DNA from: a virus | DNA: 40,141 nt | Strand: one strand, 5' to 3' | Virus record (IMG/VR): IMGVR_UViG_3300010403_000036 | Coordinates: 1-40,141 of that record | Part shown: in pieces, positions 16,317 to 22,815 of the stretch | Position numbering within the stretch: position 1 is the first letter of the stretch | Layout of the letters: each line of letters begins with the position of its first letter | The notes under the pieces: model-generated | What the model saw: the letters and a program-made list of their open reading frames with translations, nothing else | The model's database searches: none | What the model was told of the DNA's origin: nothing | Translations under genes and position numbers: made by a program

Positions 16317-18568
16317 CCGACGTCGGCCACCTGATTCGAACCCATATCGATCGCGCGGCGGCGAAGGCCGCTCGCAAGCCCACGGCTGGGCAGAGGGAGG
16401 CCGGAAACTACCGCAAGGGCAAGATTCGCTTCCACGGGCTGGACATCACGATCGAGAACCCGCGCGGCTCGATGCGCACCGGTGTCGACAAGGGCGGCAA
16501 ACCGTGGACCGTCAGGCTTCCTGACCATTATGGCTACTTCAACCGCACCGAGGGCAGCGACGGCGACCACGTCGATTGCTATATCGGCCGGCACCCCATG
16601 AGCTCGCGCGTGTTCGTGATCGACCAAGTCGACGCCGATAGCGGTGAGCATGATGAACACAAATGCATGCTGGGATACACCAGCCGTGAGCAGGCGCTGG
16701 CGGCCTACCGCCGGGCCTTTTCCGATGGCCGCGGTGACGATCGTATCGGCTCGGTCGAGGAAATGGACATCGACGAATTCAAGAAATGGCTGCACGAGAA
16801 CGGCGATCTTCCGAAATACGCCGCCGGCGGGCGCGTCGGGTATGCCGACGGTGGCGCGCCGGACCTTCCGGATGCTCCTTGGGCAACGGCTGCTGCGCCG
16901 GCACCGGCAAATGACTTGCCGGATGCGCCATGGTCGAGCCAGCCCGCGGCTGCACCTGCCGAGCGCACTTGGGGCGATACCGCGCGCTCCGCCTTCAACA
17001 CCGTTTCCCCGGTCCTGCAGGCGGCGGGCAGCGCGATCCCGGGTCCGATCGGTGCGGCCGCCGCTGGCGCGCGCAATCTTGATCCGGCTGCCGTCGGCGA
17101 GACCGTCAGCAACATCCCAAAGAGCGCCGCGCAATTCGGTTCTGACCTGGTCCAGCCGATCCTGCACCCGATCGACACCGCGGAAAGTTTCAAGAACCTC
17201 GGCCTCGGGGTGCTGGAAAAGACCGGCGTGATGTCCGGAACCGAGCATGAGAAATACGCGGACGCCGTCGGGCATTTCCTCGCCGATCGCTACGGCGGGA
17301 TTGAGAACGTGAAGAAGACGATGCGGGAGGACCCGGTCGGGCTCGCCGGCGACCTGTCGATGTTTCTGACCGGCGGCGGCAGTGCTGCGGCGCGCGCGCC
17401 GGGCATGGTCGGCAGGGTTGGCGAGGCGGCGCGGGCGGCGGGGACCGCGATCGATCCTCTGCGCGCGGTGGAGGCGGCCGGACGCGGGGCAGGTCATGTC
17501 GCGGCCGAAGCGCTGGGCGTCACCACGGGCGCGGGCGGCGAGGCATTCCGGGTTGCGCAGCGGGCCGGACTTGAGGGTGGGAAAGCCGCAGAATCATTCC
17601 GGGAGAACTTGACCGGTGCGGCCCCGCTCGAGGCGGCCGTCGATGAGGCGCGGGGCGCAGTTGCGCAACTCCGCAAGGAACGCGGCGACGCCTACAAGCA
17701 GGCGATGTCGAAAACCGGCAATATCGGAGCTGACACCACGATCCTGGACTTCGACAAGATCGACAAGGCGGTGACGCAGGCCAAGGGCGTTCAGACCTAC
17801 AGCGGCCGCTACGGCACCGGACCGACGCAGAATCTCGCCCCGAAGACGGAAGCTATCCGCAGCGAGATGATCGGTGCCATCGACAATTGGAAAAATCTCG
17901 ATCCAGCGGAGTTTCACACCCCAGAGGGCATTGACGCGCTCAAGAAGCAGATCGGCGATATCCGCGACGCCACCCAACCGCATACGCCGGACCGCATCGT
18001 CGCCGATCGCATCTATAACGCCGTCCGCCAAACCATCGTCGACCAGGTGCCGGAATATGCCAAGGTCATGAAGGGCTATGAGCAGGCGTCGAAGCAGATC
18101 AAGGAGATCGAGACCACGCTGTCGCTGAAGCCGGGGGCCAATATCGACACTGCACTGCGAAAACTGCAATCGACCCTGCGTGACAACGTCAATACGTCGT
18201 TCGGTCGGCGCGGCGAGCTCGCGAAGTTCCTTACCACCGCCGGCGCGCCTCATCTGATGGAGAAACTGGCTGGGCAGGCACTGAGCGCGTGGGTGCCGCG
18301 CGGGCTGGCACGGCTGGCGACACTAGAAAGCATCCCGGCTGTCGCCGGCGCGCTCGGTCACGGCGCTATCGGTGCGGCGGCCGGCGCGCTCGCAACGCTC
18401 CCTGCAATGTCGCCGCGTCTGATGGGCGAGGCAGCTTACGGCGTCGGCAAAGTGCGGAAGGCAGTACGGCCGCTTGCGCCAGTCCCGCGAATCACCCGGC
18501 AGGTCGGCGAGATCGCGCGCGCGACGGACCCGTTCGGCGACATGGCCGAGAACCCGTATCGGCCTTAA
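16313..18568 (+). CDS. polyvalent-type ejection protein with inorganic-pyrophosphatase-like domain
   Basis: 751 aa. Residues about 35-160 match the InPase-type domain known from phage polyvalent proteins. They include GLDITIENPRGSMRTG, LPDHYGYFNRTEGSDGDHVD (69-88) and YIGRHP. Asp 83, 85 and 88 reproduce the D-x-D-x-x-D metal site of soluble inorganic pyrophosphatases. A YADGG box at about 177 and two DLPDAPW repeats follow. The rest is Ala/Gly-rich and helical, with a hydrophobic stretch near 670-705. Known polyvalent proteins enter the host with the DNA and act early. Hydrolysis of pyrophosphate, or a related phosphate reaction, is likely but unproven. It overlaps the upstream gene by 4 bp (ATGA). 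Confidence 0.7.
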   Translation: MTDVGHLIRTHIDRAAAKAARKPTAGQREAGNYRKGKIRFHGLDITIENPRGSMRTGVDKGGKPWTVRLPDHYGYFNRTEGSDGDHVDCYIGRHPMSSRVFVIDQVDADSGEHDEHKCMLGYTSREQALAAYRRAFSDGRGDDRIGSVEEMDIDEFKKWLHENGDLPKYAAGGRVGYADGGAPDLPDAPWATAAAPAPANDLPDAPWSSQPAAAPAERTWGDTARSAFNTVSPVLQAAGSAIPGPIGAAAAGARNLDPAAVGETVSNIPKSAAQFGSDLVQPILHPIDTAESFKNLGLGVLEKTGVMSGTEHEKYADAVGHFLADRYGGIENVKKTMREDPVGLAGDLSMFLTGGGSAAARAPGMVGRVGEAARAAGTAIDPLRAVEAAGRGAGHVAAEALGVTTGAGGEAFRVAQRAGLEGGKAAESFRENLTGAAPLEAAVDEARGAVAQLRKERGDAYKQAMSKTGNIGADTTILDFDKIDKAVTQAKGVQTYSGRYGTGPTQNLAPKTEAIRSEMIGAIDNWKNLDPAEFHTPEGIDALKKQIGDIRDATQPHTPDRIVADRIYNAVRQTIVDQVPEYAKVMKGYEQASKQIKEIETTLSLKPGANIDTALRKLQSTLRDNVNTSFGRRGELAKFLTTAGAPHLMEKLAGQALSAWVPRGLARLATLESIPAVAGALGHGAIGAAAGALATLPAMSPRLMGEAAYGVGKVRKAVRPLAPVPRITRQVGEIARATDPFGDMAENPYRP

Positions 18569-18590
18569 GATTGAACCGACGCTCATATCA

Positions 18591-18619
18591 TTGATGCACC
18601 CTCGGAAATAGGCTACTAC
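18591..18619 (+). promoter_or_regulatory. possible promoter upstream of the lysis genes
   Basis: TTGATG (18591-18596) and TACTAC (18614-18619) lie 17 bp apart in the 87-bp gap before the endolysin. The first matches four of six consensus positions, the second only three. An 8-bp inverted repeat starts at the next base. It is the only non-coding gap in the late region before 20371, which supports a regulatory role, but the match is weak. Confidence 0.3.
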
Positions 18620-18644
18620 TCGCTTCATCGAAAGGTTGAAGCGA
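18620..18644 (+). repeat. 8-bp inverted repeat before the endolysin
   Basis: TCGCTTCA (18620-18627) and TGAAGCGA (18637-18644) are perfect inverted arms with a 9-nt loop. The ribosome-binding site AGGA (18645-18648) of the endolysin begins at the next base. There is no T-run, so it is not a typical terminator. It could be an operator or an RNA hairpin that tunes endolysin translation or mRNA processing. Confidence 0.6.
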
Positions 18645-18655
18645 AGGATTTTGGC

Positions 18656-19294
18656 ATGGCTTGGCGACTGGCTAAATCACTGGAAATCCTGCGCGCTCAA
18701 GTGAACGCAAAATGGCCAGCCCGGAGCAAAAGCAGCGACGGTTCTATTGGCGACGAGCACCATTCGGCTCGGACCTCCGATCACAATCCGGATGACGGTG
18801 GTGTGGTTCGCGCGATCGACATCACCCACGACCCCAAAGGCGGCTTCGATTCCTACGCCTTCGCCGACATGCTGCTGAAAAAGCAGGACCGGCGCCTCAA
18901 GTACGTCATCTCGAACCGCCGCATAGGATCAGGCCCCGCCGGACCAGCCGCAGGCGTGTGGCGGCCATACACCGGCACCAATCCCCACGATCACCATTGC
19001 CATATCAGCGTGATCGCTGGCCCCGCTGGGGATGCCACCGATCCGTGGAACATCGATGGGGTGGCAGCGCCTACACCGAAGGTGGTCGAGGCATTCGTTC
19101 CGGCACCGCCGACACTCATGCCAGGTTCGACCGGTCCCGATGTCGAGATCATGCAGCGAAAGCTCGGCTGCGCGGCCACCGGAAAATACGACCCCAAATC
19201 CGAGACCGAGTGGGCACTGCGACTGTTTCAGGTGCGCCACAAGATCGACCCGGATGGCAGATGCGGTCCGATGACGTGGAAGGCTCTGGGTTAG
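18656..19294 (+). CDS. endolysin, M15-like peptidase with peptidoglycan-binding domain
   Basis: 212 aa. Residues about 25-120 are an M15/D-Ala-D-Ala peptidase-like domain: TSDHNPDDG (40-48), AIDITHD (53-59) and NPHDHHCHIS (109-118), giving candidate zinc ligands His43, Asp55 and His116. A Pro-rich linker (about 138-155) leads to a C-terminal peptidoglycan-binding domain (about 155-212) with GSTGPDVEIMQRKLG and GPMTWKALG. No signal peptide is visible, so a holin would be needed for export. It cuts stem-peptide bonds in the host wall, and it leads the lysis cluster. Confidence 0.85.
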   Translation: MAWRLAKSLEILRAQVNAKWPARSKSSDGSIGDEHHSARTSDHNPDDGGVVRAIDITHDPKGGFDSYAFADMLLKKQDRRLKYVISNRRIGSGPAGPAAGVWRPYTGTNPHDHHCHISVIAGPAGDATDPWNIDGVAAPTPKVVEAFVPAPPTLMPGSTGPDVEIMQRKLGCAATGKYDPKSETEWALRLFQVRHKIDPDGRCGPMTWKALG

Positions 19295-19335
19295 TCCGCC
19301 GCGTGACGGAATCGCGCATGAACAGGGAGATTTAG

Positions 19336-19740
19336 ATGTGGTTGCCCACTAAAGCTCAGGTCGACGCGGCCTCGCGTCATGGCATTACGGCGGTAGGTGT
19401 CGCAGTGACCATTTTCGGTCTCCAAGCCAAAGGTGTCGACATGAACAATGTCAAGGCGCTGATCGAAAGCCTTGGTAGCACGGTCAATACGATCCTGCAG
19501 TTGGTGGCGGCCATCGGCGTCGTCTACGGCGGCATTAAGGCGGCGAATAGCGCCAGCCCGACAAGTCAGATCGCCTCAGTACAGGCCATCGCGAAAGAGC
19601 GAGCTCCCATCGCAGTCGAAGCCAAGGCCGCGCTGCTCGACGCCGTGGCCGCGCAGACCGAGGTCGTCGGCAAGATCAACGTGACCGACCAGAAGCTCGT
19701 CGACGCCACACAGAGTTCTCAAATCCAGAAGGCAGCATAA
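19336..19740 (+). CDS. holin-like membrane protein
   Basis: 134 aa. Two hydrophobic segments are visible, about 16-30 (GITAVGVAVTIFGL) and 50-70 (TVNTILQLVAAIGVVYGG), followed by a soluble, Ala-rich charged tail of about 60 residues. Placement directly after the endolysin and this topology suggest a holin that lets the endolysin reach the wall. GGGAGA at 19325-19330 is a good ribosome-binding site. The precise holin class is not assigned. Confidence 0.6.
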   Translation: MWLPTKAQVDAASRHGITAVGVAVTIFGLQAKGVDMNNVKALIESLGSTVNTILQLVAAIGVVYGGIKAANSASPTSQIASVQAIAKERAPIAVEAKAALLDAVAAQTEVVGKINVTDQKLVDATQSSQIQKAA

Positions 19741-19741
19741 C

Positions 19742-20149
19742 ATGCGGAAAATCATCCTCGCCCTCACGCTGTCATTGTCGCTCGGTGCCTGCGCGCAGCT
19801 TCAAACGCTGCAGAACATCGCCCATTTTGCCACGGCGACTGTCAATAACCCGGTCACGCCGGCGATGGAGGCGCAGATCGAACTCGGTTTTGATGCTGCG
19901 GTGCAGATTTTGCTCACCTATCGTCGGGCCTGCATCGCCGGTAATGCTGACGTCAACTGCCGGCGGAACATTGAGATCATCCAGCCGTACACGATACAGG
20001 CAAAGCCGGTGATCGCACGGCTTCGATCGTTCGTCGACAACAATGATCAGGTGAATGCCGTGGTGGCCTATAACCAGTTGGTGGGGCTGTACGGTAATCT
20101 GAAAACGTCCGCGGCGGCCGTGGGCATGAACGTCGGGAGCTTACCATGA
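19742..20149 (+). CDS. lipoprotein, possible outer-membrane lysis partner
   Basis: 135 aa. Residues 1-16 are a basic then hydrophobic signal, followed by a lipobox Leu14-Gly15-Ala16-Cys17. The mature part is mainly helical, with a pair of Cys near 60 and 67. Lipoproteins in lysis clusters are often outer-membrane spanin subunits. This one is longer than usual for an o-spanin and not Pro-rich, so that role is only a guess. The start is 1 bp after the holin-like stop, and the stop overlaps the next ATG by 4 bp. Confidence 0.65.
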   Translation: MRKIILALTLSLSLGACAQLQTLQNIAHFATATVNNPVTPAMEAQIELGFDAAVQILLTYRRACIAGNADVNCRRNIEIIQPYTIQAKPVIARLRSFVDNNDQVNAVVAYNQLVGLYGNLKTSAAAVGMNVGSLP

Positions 20150-20370
20150 AGATCAGCACTCAAGAAATTCTAGCCCTGCTCGCCAAAGGCCTGTCGGCGC
20201 TTCCCTCACTGATTGAGGGCGGTACGAATGTGATCGATCGCATTAATCAGATGAAAAAACTGGCTGAGGATACCAAAGCCGGCACCGTCACCAAGGCTCA
20301 AATTGATGCAATCCGCGCGCAGACGGATCGCGATCTCGACGAATTCAACTCTCCGCTTCCGCCGAAATAG
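20146..20370 (+). CDS. small helical protein of the lysis cluster
   Basis: 74 aa, unrecognised. Residues about 3-25 (IL-ALLAKGLSALPSLIEGG) form an amphipathic or moderately hydrophobic helix, then a charged helix with KKLAEDTKAGTVTKAQIDAI, and an end with DEFNSPLPPK. It overlaps the lipoprotein by 4 bp, so it is translated with it. Such an arrangement might pair with the lipoprotein in lysis, but no known spanin motif is visible. Confidence 0.55.
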   Translation: MKISTQEILALLAKGLSALPSLIEGGTNVIDRINQMKKLAEDTKAGTVTKAQIDAIRAQTDRDLDEFNSPLPPK

Positions 20371-20388
20371 GACGACTAGAGTACGAGC

Positions 20389-20424
20389 GGACGCCCACAT
20401 GTGTGTCACCACCTGTGGACGCCC
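20389..20424 (+). repeat. 8-bp direct repeat in the gap after 20370
   Basis: GGACGCCC occurs at 20389-20396 and again at 20417-20424, start to start 28 bp. CACATGTG, a palindrome, lies between them (20396-20403). The role is unknown. The whole 92-bp gap 20371-20462 is otherwise non-coding and may hold transcription signals for the hydrolase/membrane genes. Confidence 0.5.
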
Positions 20425-20438
20425 TAACCACTTCTCAA

Positions 20439-20455
20439 ACCCTAGAGGCTAGGGT
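20439..20455 (+). promoter_or_regulatory. 7-bp hairpin covering a ribosome-binding site
   Basis: ACCCTAG (20439-20445) and CTAGGGT (20449-20455) pair perfectly around an AGG loop. The AGGG in the right arm lies 8 bp before ATG 20463 and could be the ribosome-binding site of a small leader frame, so folding would hide it. After the hairpin the + strand is A-rich rather than T-rich, so an intrinsic terminator in that direction is unlikely. Confidence 0.45.
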
Positions 20456-20462
20456 ACAAAAA

Positions 20463-20525
20463 ATGGCTAATAGCGATAAAACCACGAAATCCTTTCCGGA
20501 GTATTTCGGCTCCGTATCGAGATGA
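20463..20525 (+). CDS. possible 20-aa leader peptide
   Basis: A 20-codon frame (starts MANSDKTTKSF) begins at ATG 20463 behind AGGG, and its TGA (20523-20525) overlaps ATG 20522 of the hydrolase gene in the ATGA pattern that repeats throughout this operon. The hydrolase start has no good ribosome-binding site of its own, so reading this leader could feed it. Length is too short to prove coding by itself. Confidence 0.3.
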   Translation: MANSDKTTKSFPEYFGSVSR

Positions 20526-20983
20526 TCACACTTCGCTTCGTGTCTCATCCGGGCGTCTTCAATTGGGCATGCACGATTGCCCAATACGGATTCTGGAGCA
20601 CTCATTGCGAAGCCGTCATGCCGGATGGGAGATATCTGGGGGCGATGAACGACGGGGTTAAAGCGCGGGTCCCTGATTATGATTCGGGGGCATTCCTCAA
20701 GGAGACGTTCCTTGAGGTCCGGGCAACACAAGATCAGGAGGCCATCTTCTACGCCTTCATAGAAAGCCAGATCGGGAAGCCCTACGACACATGGGCGATC
20801 ATGGCTTACTTCTGGCCGAGCCGTGACTGGCAAGCGTTCGATTCCTGGTACTGCAGCGAACTTCTCGGCACTGGCCTAGCCGAATGCGGTATCCTGCCTA
20901 AAGAAATGGCTGTCAAGTTCAGTCGTGTGACCGTGCGTGACCTTTTACTCTTGATCAGCACGCGAACCGAGGCGGAGCAATGA
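20522..20983 (+). CDS. YiiX/NlpC-P60-like papain-fold hydrolase
   Basis: 153 aa. The start MITLRFVSHP and STHCEAVMPDG (His28, Glu30) followed much later by WYCSELL (Cys111, Glu113) match circularly permuted NlpC/P60 proteins of the YiiX type, where His comes before the catalytic Cys. These enzymes cleave amide bonds in peptidoglycan or lipid-linked substrates. No signal peptide is visible. It sits among small membrane genes beside the endolysin, so a second wall-active or accessory lysis enzyme is plausible. The 3' end overlaps the next gene by 4 bp. Confidence 0.65.
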   Translation: MITLRFVSHPGVFNWACTIAQYGFWSTHCEAVMPDGRYLGAMNDGVKARVPDYDSGAFLKETFLEVRATQDQEAIFYAFIESQIGKPYDTWAIMAYFWPSRDWQAFDSWYCSELLGTGLAECGILPKEMAVKFSRVTVRDLLLLISTRTEAEQ

Positions 20984-21276
20984 GCGATGATTTCTTCTCA
21001 CTTCTCGGGATTCATTTAAAGGATCTTATCGCAGGCTTTGCCGGAGGTGTTGCGAACGCCTTCGTCTTCAAAAAGTCGAATCCATGGGCCGTAATTGGTT
21101 CGATCGTTGTTGGAGGTCTCGCGGCAAACTACCTTGGGGCTACGATTGGTAGGATGCTGGGAACTTCTGACGGATTCTCGTCTTTTATAGTGGGGCTGGC
21201 AGGCATGGCAATTTGCCAGGGTATCGTTGAGTCAGCGGGCTCATGGGATATCCTGAGAAAGTTCAAAAATGACTAG
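20980..21276 (+). CDS. small multi-pass membrane protein, holin candidate
   Basis: 98 aa with three hydrophobic stretches, about 15-30 (LIAGFAGGVANAFVF), 35-60 (AVIGSIVVGGLAANYLGATIG) and 66-85 (FSSFIVGLAGMAICQGIVE), and short charged ends. This matches class I holin topology. It overlaps the hydrolase by 4 bp and the next gene by 8 bp. Because 19336-19740 also looks like a holin, one may be an antiholin or a second holin. Confidence 0.55.
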   Translation: MSDDFFSLLGIHLKDLIAGFAGGVANAFVFKKSNPWAVIGSIVVGGLAANYLGATIGRMLGTSDGFSSFIVGLAGMAICQGIVESAGSWDILRKFKND

Positions 21277-21634
21277 TCCAGCCATCAGTTTTGCATATGC
21301 GCTCGTGGCTATGTTCGTGGCCGCTCTCCTTGTGTATGTAATGCAGAAGGTTGAGGACGACCGTTGGAGCAAAATCGATCCACTATGGCTGCAATGGCTG
21401 CGACGGGCGGCATTCGTTGCCACTGCGATTATGCTTCTCTATTCTATCGAATCAACGAACTGGCAGATTACGTGCCTGCTTTTGGTCATCGGTGCCGCGG
21501 CAATCCTGACAATCAATGCGCTGGCTCTCTCGTTGCGCGCGCCGCCAAGGAACAAAGGCAAGATGCGGCATGTACCGCATGGCTTTTCGTATCTTGTTGC
21601 GCGTGTAGTCCACTATTTCCACGTACACAGGTGA
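21269..21634 (+). CDS. small membrane protein
   Basis: 121 aa. Hydrophobic stretches lie at about 5-25 (AISFAYALVAMFVAALLVYV), 47-60 (FVATAIMLLYSI) and 66-90 (ITCLLLVIGAAAILTINALALSL), followed by a basic, His-rich tail. No family is assigned. The start overlaps the previous gene by 8 bp. It belongs to the same membrane-gene run and may help lysis or superinfection exclusion; neither is shown. Confidence 0.5.
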   Translation: MTSPAISFAYALVAMFVAALLVYVMQKVEDDRWSKIDPLWLQWLRRAAFVATAIMLLYSIESTNWQITCLLLVIGAAAILTINALALSLRAPPRNKGKMRHVPHGFSYLVARVVHYFHVHR

Positions 21635-21663
21635 ACGTGGGCGACGCCACTTGGGGGGCATCC

Positions 21664-21930
21664 ATGAATGACACCGCTCAGATCATTGTTGCCGTCGCCA
21701 CACTGGTGACAGCCATCGGCTCGTTCGTCATGAGTTGGGTTAACCGCGGCACAATCAAAAGCGTGCAGGCGCAGACCAACGGCATGATTGCGAAGATCGA
21801 GGCTGCTTCGGAGGCGAAGGGCAACCTGCAGGGCCGCTATGATGAGAAGCAGGACCGACTGAGTAACCGGGCAGCGGATGAGCCGGCCAAGGCCGGTATC
21901 AAAAAAATACCTCCGCTGCCGAAGGCGTAA
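21664..21930 (+). CDS. membrane-anchored small protein, spanin- or holin-like
   Basis: 88 aa. One N-terminal transmembrane helix (about 6-25, IIVAVATLVTAIGSFVMSWV) is followed by a charged helical segment (about 30-70) and a Lys/Pro end with KKIPPLPKA. Single membrane anchor plus coil is the layout of inner-membrane spanin subunits, and the gene closes the lysis block. ATG 21664 is preferred because upstream in-frame sequence lies inside the previous gene. The identity is an inference. Confidence 0.5.
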   Translation: MNDTAQIIVAVATLVTAIGSFVMSWVNRGTIKSVQAQTNGMIAKIEAASEAKGNLQGRYDEKQDRLSNRAADEPAKAGIKKIPPLPKA

Positions 21931-22009
21931 CAAGGAATCCGTCTCCCTAATCAAGCTGACGCTGATTGCCACTTGCAATTGGCGAAGAAATGAACTATCG
22001 CTCAAAAAC

Positions 22010-22053
22010 AGGACCGCGCCGGTCCTAAGTATACCCTCCGAGCGCCTTGGAGG
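22010..22053 (+). promoter_or_regulatory. two adjacent hairpins in the 180-bp gap before the capsid genes
   Basis: AGGACC (22010-22015) and GGTCCT (22021-22026) pair around GCGCC. CCTCC (22035-22039) and GGAGG (22049-22053) pair around nine bases. No T-run follows either. The gap 21931-22110 has no convincing gene and probably carries the transcription start or an mRNA processing site for the capsid operon. A weak TTGCAA/TATCGC pair (21973-22001, 17-bp spacing) precedes the hairpins. Confidence 0.4.
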
Positions 22054-22110
22054 CTCAGGTGATGACCAGATCGCGATTGTCGCGGTGGTCGCCATTTTAG
22101 GAGCCTTCTG

Positions 22111-22803
22111 ATGGCAAATACCCTTGGTTCCCCCACGATGGGCTTTCAGTCCTTCGGCAACGCCGAGGGCGGGTCGCCGACCGCCGGCGCGACGCCGGTC
22201 TGGATCGCATCGACCGATGCCGGTCTGTTTTTCCGTGGTGATCCGGTCGTGACATCGAGCGCTGGCGGGACGAACAATTCCGGCGCTTACATCACGTCGC
22301 TCAACACCAATTCAATCACCACGTCTACCGGCTTCCTTTGCCGTGGCATCTTTCAGGGCTGCTACCAGTATCAGCCCGGTGCTGGCCGCGTGGTCTGGAG
22401 CAATTCCTATAACGGCGCGGTGACCGGTTCAACCGGTGACGTCAAGGCATACGTCATCGATAACCCGGAGCAACTGTTCCTGGTGCAGGCGTCGACCAAG
22501 GCGACGATTACCTCGTCCTATATCGGCCTGAACATCGGCATCACCTACAATACGACCACCGGCAACGCCCTTACCGGCTATTCCAACGTGACGTTGGAAT
22601 CGACTTCGACACTTTCCGGCAGCTCTGGCGCTTTTCAGCCCTTCCGCATCGTCGACTTCTACTCGGCCTATGCGCCGCCCGGCGTTCCCGCGATCGGCAC
22701 GAACGCCTTCATCAACGGCACCGACAACACCACCCCGGCGAACATGCTGATCGTCCGCCTCAACAACTGCGACCGCATGTCTCTCACGGCGCGCAGCTCG
22801 TAA
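22111..22803 (+). CDS. putative capsid cement/head protein
   Basis: 230 aa, beta-rich, with the phrase GLFFRGDPVV (about 38-47) that is familiar from phage capsid-associated proteins of the cement type, then long Ser/Thr-rich strands. It lies directly upstream of the major capsid gene, which is a usual place for such a protein. TAGGAG at 22099-22104 is a strong ribosome-binding site. The stop is 12 bp before the capsid ATG. The role is to stabilise or decorate the head, by inference from position. Confidence 0.6.
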   Translation: MANTLGSPTMGFQSFGNAEGGSPTAGATPVWIASTDAGLFFRGDPVVTSSAGGTNNSGAYITSLNTNSITTSTGFLCRGIFQGCYQYQPGAGRVVWSNSYNGAVTGSTGDVKAYVIDNPEQLFLVQASTKATITSSYIGLNIGITYNTTTGNALTGYSNVTLESTSTLSGSSGAFQPFRIVDFYSAYAPPGVPAIGTNAFINGTDNTTPANMLIVRLNNCDRMSLTARSS

Positions 22804-22815
22804 GGAGGACCACAA

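Noticed and set aside
16121-17497. 458-aa - strand reading frame
   Set aside because: Antisense shadow of the two ejection genes in high-GC DNA; Arg-rich with no domain, and both sense genes are well supported.
20439-20455. Perfect hairpin considered as an intrinsic terminator
   Set aside because: No T-run follows on the + strand, and the A-rich sequence after it leads straight into a start codon.
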